The position numbers were made by a program, and so were the translations under genes. Below, in pieces: positions 60,228 through 64,000 of a DNA stretch of 64,000 bases. The stretch lies in contig NZ_CP092183.1 of assembly GCF_023499255.1 (NCBI RefSeq), positions 441,501-505,500 of the forward strand, read 5' to 3'. Numbering within the stretch: position 1 is the stretch's first letter; every line of letters starts with the position of its first letter. A model generated the notes under the pieces. The model was not told the origin of the DNA, ran no database searches, and worked only from the letters and a program-made list of their open reading frames with translations. This DNA comes from Couchioplanes caeruleus. Lineage in GTDB: Bacteria; Actinomycetota; Actinomycetes; Mycobacteriales; Micromonosporaceae.

Positions 60228-60752
60228 GTGACTGACTCTGACCTTGCGCGGCAGGTCCGCGACGTGAGCCGACTGACCGGCGAGTTCGTCCTGCGCTCCG
60301 GCCGGACCGCCACCGAATACTTCGACAAGTACCAGTTCGAGGCCGACCCGGTGCTGCTCGACCAGCTCGCCGAGCAGATGGCCGTGCTCATCCCCGAGGG
60401 CACCGAGGTGCTGGCCGGCCTCGAGATGGGCGGCATCGCCGTGGTGACCGCGCTGGGCCGGCACGCCAAGCTGCCCTGCGCGTTCGTCCGCAAGCAGGCC
60501 AAGCAGTACGGCACCGCCCGGCTCTCCGAGGGCGCCGAAGTGGCGGGCCGGCGCGTGCTGGTCGTCGAGGACGTGGTCACCTCCGGCGGCCAGGTGGTCA
60601 TCTCGACGAACGAGCTGCGCAAGCTCGGCGCGCACGTGGATCACGCGCTCTGTGTGATCGACCGCCAGGAGGGCGGGGCCGAGGCGCTGTCCGCGGAGGG
60701 CATCAAGCTGCGCGCCCTGCTGACCCGGGCGGACCTCGAGGCCGCCGCCTAG
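60228..60752 (+). CDS. pyrE: Orotate phosphoribosyltransferase
   Basis: 174 residues. It joins orotate to PRPP in pyrimidine synthesis. The PRPP motif RVLVVEDVVTSGGQVVISTN lies at about residues 108-127, and the family N-terminus FVLRSGRTATEYFDKYQFEA is present, along with PCAFVRKQAKQYGTARLSEG. GTG at 60228 fits GGAAGG about 10 nt before; an in-frame GTG two codons earlier is possible. Its last 4 nt overlap the convergent cutA gene. No other pyr gene is near. Confidence 0.93.
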   Translation: MTDSDLARQVRDVSRLTGEFVLRSGRTATEYFDKYQFEADPVLLDQLAEQMAVLIPEGTEVLAGLEMGGIAVVTALGRHAKLPCAFVRKQAKQYGTARLSEGAEVAGRRVLVVEDVVTSGGQVVISTNELRKLGAHVDHALCVIDRQEGGAEALSAEGIKLRALLTRADLEAAA

Positions 60753-61078
60753 GACGGTTCCCTGGTCTCGGCGACCACCCACGCCAGGTAGGCCGGGTTA
60801 CCCCCGGCCACTGGCAGGGCGAGCACGCACGGCACGTCGTACGGATGCTCGGCGTCGGCCAGCGCGACGATCTCCGGGACCAGCGAGGCGCGGGTGTGCA
60901 GGGCGACCCGCGCCTCGGGGTCGTCGTGCACGGCCCCCTCCCACCGGTAGACCGACCGGATCGCGGCGATCTGGTGCCCGCAGGCGGCCAGCCGCTCCTC
61001 GACCAGCCGCCGGGTGAACCCGGCCAGCCACTCCGCATCGGCCGCGGTGACCACGACCTCCACCACGTCCTCGCTCAC
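60749..61078 (-). CDS. cutA: Divalent-cation tolerance protein CutA
   Basis: 109 residues, a trimeric ferredoxin-like fold. Characteristic parts are ADAEWLAGFTRRLVEERLAA with CGHQIAAIRSVYRWEGAVHD, and the second half EHPYDVPCVLALPVAGGNPA followed by YLAWV. It is linked to copper tolerance in E. coli, but in most bacteria its role is unclear. GAGGAGG lies 7 nt before the GTG. Convergent with pyrE with a 4-nt overlap. Confidence 0.9.
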   Translation of the reverse strand: MSEDVVEVVVTAADAEWLAGFTRRLVEERLAACGHQIAAIRSVYRWEGAVHDDPEARVALHTRASLVPEIVALADAEHPYDVPCVLALPVAGGNPAYLAWVVAETREPS

Positions 61079-61108
61079 GACCCGACCTCCTCGCCTACAT
61101 TCGACACC

Positions 61109-61426
61109 ATGGCGGTGGCGGGGACGATCCGGGAGTGGCGCGACGACGAGGGCTGGGGGGTCATCGACTCCTCCGAGACGCCCGAGGGCTGCTGGGCGCA
61201 CTTCAGCGCGGCGGCCGTCGAGGGCTTCGCCGCGTTCGGCCAGGGCCAGGCGGTGTGGCTCGAGTGGGAGTCGCCGGGCCAGGACGGCTACGCGTGGCGG
61301 GCGACGCGATTCTGGCCGCGGGACGCGGAACCGGTGGACCGCCCGTCGCAGCCGGAGGCCGGTGCGGCCTACCGCAGCACGCTGACGCTGTCGTTCGACG
61401 AGTCGGCGATCCCGGAAAAGCACTAG
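61109..61426 (+). CDS. Cold-shock-domain-like protein
   Basis: 105 residues. The first 70 resemble a cold-shock fold: AVAGTIREWRDDEGWGVIDS, CWAHFSAAAVEGFAAFGQGQ and VWLEWESPGQDGYAWRATRF. The RNP1 KGFGFI-type motif is replaced by EGWGVI, as in divergent actinobacterial members, so nucleic-acid binding may be weakened. A 30-residue polar tail follows. TACATT lies 7 nt before the ATG (leaderless). It is divergent from cutA. Confidence 0.75.
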   Translation: MAVAGTIREWRDDEGWGVIDSSETPEGCWAHFSAAAVEGFAAFGQGQAVWLEWESPGQDGYAWRATRFWPRDAEPVDRPSQPEAGAAYRSTLTLSFDESAIPEKH

Positions 61427-61454
61427 GGCCACTTTCCTGGTGGAAAGTGGCCCT
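61425..61454. terminator. Terminator between the cold-shock-like gene and tRNA-Pro
   Basis: AGGGCCACTTTCC pairs perfectly with GGAAAGTGGCCCT around 4 nt; the stem begins at the stop codon. It can serve the minus-strand tRNA-Pro too, which ends at 61463. Confidence 0.8.
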
Positions 61455-61462
61455 GACCTCTG

Positions 61463-61536
<74 letters not shown>

Positions 61537-61717
61537 AGGCGTGCTGAGCAATAGTATCCGACCGTCCCGCGCACGCGAAATCGGTATCCCCGTACCCGCA
61601 AAAGCGCAGGTCAGGGGTGGTGGGCCAGGGAACCGGCCGGCCGCGTCGCCGGGGTGACCGGGAAGTTCCGCCGGTCGTGACCGAGCCGTTGCCGTGCCGG
61701 TTCCGCGTGTGCCGTGG

Positions 61718-62611
61718 TCAGCGGGGGATGAGCGTGAGGATCGACGCCTCGGGGCGGCAGGCGAAGCGGATGGGTGCCGTCGGGTGGGTGCCCAGTCCCG
61801 CGGAGACGTGCAGCCACGCGTCCGAGCCCGGCCACCGGTGCAGGCCCTTCGCCATGGCGTGGGGCAGGTCGCAGTTGGTGGTCAGGGCGCCGTAACCCGG
61901 CACGCAGACCTGGCCGCCGTGGGTGTGCCCGGCGAGCAGCAGCGCGAAGCCGTCGGCCGCCATCGCGTCCAGGACCCGGGACGCCGGGGTGTGCGTGACG
62001 CCGAGGTGCAGGTCGGCGTCGGGGGAGACGACGCCGGCCACCGACGGGTAGTCGTCGCGGTCGATGTGCGGGTCGTCGACACCCACCAGCTCCACCGAGC
62101 GGCCGCCGGCCTTGAGCACCGTACGGGCGTTGTTGAGGTCCGCCCAGCCCGCGCCGGTGAACGCCGAGCGCAGGTCCTCGAACGGCAGATCGGCGCCCTG
62201 GACGTACTCGCGTTGCGGCAGCAGATACTGCAGCGGGTTCTTCCACACCGGGCCGCGGTAGTCGTTGGAGCCGAACACGAACGCGCCGGGCAGGTCCAGC
62301 AGCGGCCGGAGCGCCCGCTGCACGCCCGGTACGGCGTCCGGCGAGGCCATGTTGTCGCCGGTGACCACGACGAGGTCCGGGTCCGTGCCGGCCAGCGCCG
62401 CGACCCAGGCCTGCTTGCGGTGCTGGCCGGGCATCATGTGCAGGTCCGACAGGTGCAGGATGCGCAACGGTTCGGCGTCGGGCTCCAGCACCGGGACGTT
62501 GAAGCGGCGCAGCGTGAACAGGTTGCGTTCGATCAGGGACGCGTACGCGAATGTGGCGCCGCCGGCGGCGGTCACCGAGGCGGCCAGGGCGATAAAGGGA
62601 CGCTTGCGCAT
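61718..62611 (-). CDS. Metallophosphoesterase, membrane-anchored
   Basis: 297 residues. A hydrophobic anchor (PFIALAASVTAAGGATFAYA) starts the protein. The calcineurin-like metal motifs are complete: ILHLSDLHMMPGQHR, VVTGDNMA, GSNDY and a C-terminal LLLAGHTHGGQVCVPGYGAL. The form with a short anchor resembles the YkuE/YaeI type of membrane phosphodiesterase; the substrate is unknown. TACCCT lies 7 nt before this ATG. It diverges from the GatB/YqeY gene across only 25 bp. Confidence 0.88.
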   Translation of the reverse strand: MRKRPFIALAASVTAAGGATFAYASLIERNLFTLRRFNVPVLEPDAEPLRILHLSDLHMMPGQHRKQAWVAALAGTDPDLVVVTGDNMASPDAVPGVQRALRPLLDLPGAFVFGSNDYRGPVWKNPLQYLLPQREYVQGADLPFEDLRSAFTGAGWADLNNARTVLKAGGRSVELVGVDDPHIDRDDYPSVAGVVSPDADLHLGVTHTPASRVLDAMAADGFALLLAGHTHGGQVCVPGYGALTTNCDLPHAMAKGLHRWPGSDAWLHVSAGLGTHPTAPIRFACRPEASILTLIPR

Positions 62612-62636
62612 GACGGCAAGGGTAGTTTGACCGTCC
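62612..62636. promoter_or_regulatory. Divergent leaderless promoters in a 25-bp gap
   Basis: TAGTTT lies 8 nt before the rightward ATG and TACCCT 7 nt before the leftward ATG, the two -10 elements overlapping back to back. Their -35 regions must lie inside the opposite coding sequences. Confidence 0.6.
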
Positions 62637-63089
62637 ATGGGAACGCTGAAGGACCGCCTGAACGACGACCTGCACTCCGCCATGAAGGGCCGCGACGAGC
62701 TGACCACGTCGACGCTGCGCATGGCGCTCTCCGCCCTCCGCACCGCCGAGGTGTCCGGTGACGCCGCGCGCGAGCTCTCGGACGACGAGGTGCTCGCCGT
62801 GCTCACCAAGGAGGCGAAGAAGCGGCGCGAGGCCGCGACCGCCTTCCGGGACGCCGGCCGCGCGGACCAGGCCGAGAAGGAGACCGCCGAGGGGGAGATC
62901 CTCGACCGCTACCTGCCGGCCCAGCTGAGCGACGAGGAGATCGCCGAGCTGGTCGCGGGCGCGCTGCGGGACGGCGGCTTCAGCGGGAAGGCCCAGATGG
63001 GCCCGGCCATGCGGGCGGTTCAGGCCGCGGTGGCGGGGCGCGCCGAGGGAGGCCGCGTGGCGGCGGAGGTACGCCGGCAGCTCGGCTGA
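62637..63089 (+). CDS. GatB/YqeY domain protein
   Basis: 150 residues, matching the YqeY size. The N-terminal helical part GTLKDRLNDDLHSAMKGRDE with STLRMALSALRTAEVSGDAA and the C-terminal GatB-like tail domain (GGFSGKAQMGPAMRAVQAAV, ending GGRVAAEVRRQLG) are typical. The latter domain binds tRNA in GatB; YqeY itself has no proven activity. It is encoded beside a penicillin-binding protein gene, as in many actinobacteria. Confidence 0.92.
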   Translation: MGTLKDRLNDDLHSAMKGRDELTTSTLRMALSALRTAEVSGDAARELSDDEVLAVLTKEAKKRREAATAFRDAGRADQAEKETAEGEILDRYLPAQLSDEEIAELVAGALRDGGFSGKAQMGPAMRAVQAAVAGRAEGGRVAAEVRRQLG

Positions 63090-63103
63090 CACGCGTACGC
63101 AAG

Positions 63104-63134
63104 CGGGCGGGCCACCTCAGGGGTGACCCGCCCG
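63104..63134. terminator. Hairpin between GatB/YqeY and the PBP gene
   Basis: CGGGCGGGCCACC pairs with GGTGACCCGCCCG (one mismatch) around 5 nt. It lies between two convergent gene ends. No T-run, so it may be a rho-independent-like mRNA end stabiliser. Confidence 0.6.
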
Positions 63135-63154
63135 TCCTCGCTTCAGAACCTGTC

Positions 63155-64000
63155 CTACCGCCGCCCGGGTCTCGGCGGGATGATCGGGACGCGGGTGTCC
63201 GGCTTGGAGTCGGGTTTCTTGTCCTCTTTGCCCTTGCTGACCAGGATGCTGACGAAGCCGCCCTTGATGGTCCGGCCGTCGGGGCTGGTGCCGGCCGCGG
63301 TGCCCTTGGGGCAGTTCGACTCGACCTCCTGCCCGACGGAGGCGCTGAAGCCCGCGCTGCGCAGCCGGGCCTTGGCGCCGTCCACGGTCGCGCAGGTCAC
63401 GTCCGGGATCGACCGCTGGTCGCCGATCGAGATCTTCCGGTCGCCCGGCTTCTTGAACTGGACCTTCGGCTTGCCCTCCATGTAGTCGCGCATCGTGTCC
63501 CACACCGCGGGGTTGACGATCGCGTGCGACATGCGGTCGGAGTGGTCGGCGTAGTCCGGGTTGACCAGGTAGCCCGCCACGGTCAGCGAGTTGCTGCTGA
63601 TGATCAGCGCGGCGGTCTTGTCGTGGTCGGTGGTGCCGGTCTTGCCGTAGATCGGGTGCTTGATGATGCTGTGCGCCTGCGGCGCCGTACGGCCCTTGCA
63701 GCTGCCGAGCTGGGCGCTGTCGCCGACCGGGCAGCGGGCCGCGTCGATCGCCGCGCGCGCCACGTCCGGGGAGGTGGCGCGGGTGCAGTGCGGCTTGCCG
63801 ACGTCGATCTTCTCGCCGTCCTGCGCGGTGATCTGCTCGACGGGGGTGGGCGTGCAGTACATGCCGTCGCCGGCCAGCGTGGCGTACGCGTTCGCCATGT
63901 CCAGCGGGGTGGAGGAGGAGACGCCGAGGGTGAACGCGCCCCACTGGTGCGCGGACTGCTCGGTGGCGGCGAAGTCGGCGTCCTGTTTGGCGCGGAACTG
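63155..64000 (-). CDS. Penicillin-binding protein C-terminal part with PASTA domain (5' end beyond window)
   Basis: 281 residues visible, gene open at the window edge. The transpeptidase KTGTT motif (YGKTGTTDHDKTAALIISSN) and the preceding SSTPLDMANAYATLAGDGMY of class A PBPs are present; the catalytic Ser SxxK lies outside. After the transpeptidase domain comes a PASTA domain (SIPDVTCATVDGAKARLRSA, EVESNCPKGTAAGTSPDGRT) and a K/D/P-rich tail. Class A PBPs polymerise and crosslink peptidoglycan; PASTA binds unlinked wall fragments or beta-lactams. Divergent Cys pairs in the PASTA part may form disulfides. It converges on the GatB/YqeY gene. Confidence 0.92.
   Translation of the reverse strand, partial: QFRAKQDADFAATEQSAHQWGAFTLGVSSSTPLDMANAYATLAGDGMYCTPTPVEQITAQDGEKIDVGKPHCTRATSPDVARAAIDAARCPVGDSAQLGSCKGRTAPQAHSIIKHPIYGKTGTTDHDKTAALIISSNSLTVAGYLVNPDYADHSDRMSHAIVNPAVWDTMRDYMEGKPKVQFKKPGDRKISIGDQRSIPDVTCATVDGAKARLRSAGFSASVGQEVESNCPKGTAAGTSPDGRTIKGGFVSILVSKGKEDKKPDSKPDTRVPIIPPRPGRR

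Overview
The window is chromosomal DNA from a high-G+C actinobacterium, most likely a Micromonosporaceae member of the Actinoplanes kind. This is an inference from strong G/C at third codon positions, frequent GTG starts, an actinobacterial conservon, mycothiol-linked DinB/MDMPI-type proteins, a tadA partner protein seen in actinobacteria, and many genes whose start codon sits 5-8 nt after a TANNNT -10 hexamer (leaderless transcription). No rRNA, phage structural gene, transposase or CRISPR array was seen.

Layout. 0-6 kb: a minus-strand conservon (histidine kinase, roadblock protein, DUF742 protein, GTPase), with an extra two-TM sensor upstream and a truncated hypothetical gene downstream. 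6.4-19.1 kb: mostly housekeeping and secreted genes: M48 protease, PHP protein, DUF885 protease, mtnA, an M23-like lipoprotein, a secreted beta-propeller, prephenate dehydrogenase, DinB-like protein, tadA with its partner, and deoD.

19.3-25.46 kb: accessory DNA behind a tRNA-Ser(CGA) gene. The 3' part of the tRNA gene is repeated perfectly (81 bp) at 22975 and imperfectly at 25384. This marks two small tandem elements without a recognisable integrase. Element 1 has clearly lower G+C and carries two small hypothetical genes, a NUDIX gene, a truncated second NUDIX gene and a P-loop ATPase with a winged-helix and zinc-ribbon C-terminus. Element 2 carries a membrane protein, a secreted four-cysteine protein and a 36-residue TatA-like microprotein. 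This is the most unusual part of the window.

25.5-33.5 kb: small regulators and transport genes (MarR + MDMPI-type protein; ArsR + MFS exporter, both with palindromes at the start codon), a DUF2809 protein, a membrane-anchored glutaredoxin-like protein, an ArsB-like permease with a USP-like protein, a STAS protein and tRNA-Ser(GGA). 33.5-38 kb: SRP RNA, dnaX, ybaB, recR, the replication/repair block. A 46-bp tandem repeat covers the 3' end of dnaX and a 16-bp tandem repeat follows recR. 38.9-46.8 kb: an oligopeptide-type ABC transporter (order C-A-B-D-F) convergent with a secreted GH20 hexosaminidase. 46.8-53.8 kb: an HNH lipoprotein pair, leuA with a leader peptide, a lipoprotein, and lysC-asd. 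53.8-60 kb: two secreted calcium-binding-type proteins (FG-GAP, RTX), a chemoreceptor and a GH19 chitinase. 60-64 kb: pyrE, cutA, a cold-shock-like protein, tRNA-Pro(CGG), a metallophosphoesterase, a GatB/YqeY protein and the 3' part of a PASTA penicillin-binding protein.

Genes likely to work together: the conservon as a membrane-signal-to-GTPase module; lysC-asd as the entry to the aspartate amino-acid family; dnaX, ybaB and recR in replication and repair; GH19 chitinase, GH20 hexosaminidase and perhaps the ABC importer in chitin use (inference). Spaces behind several genes hold short GC-rich tandem or hairpin repeats, a recurring feature of this genome.
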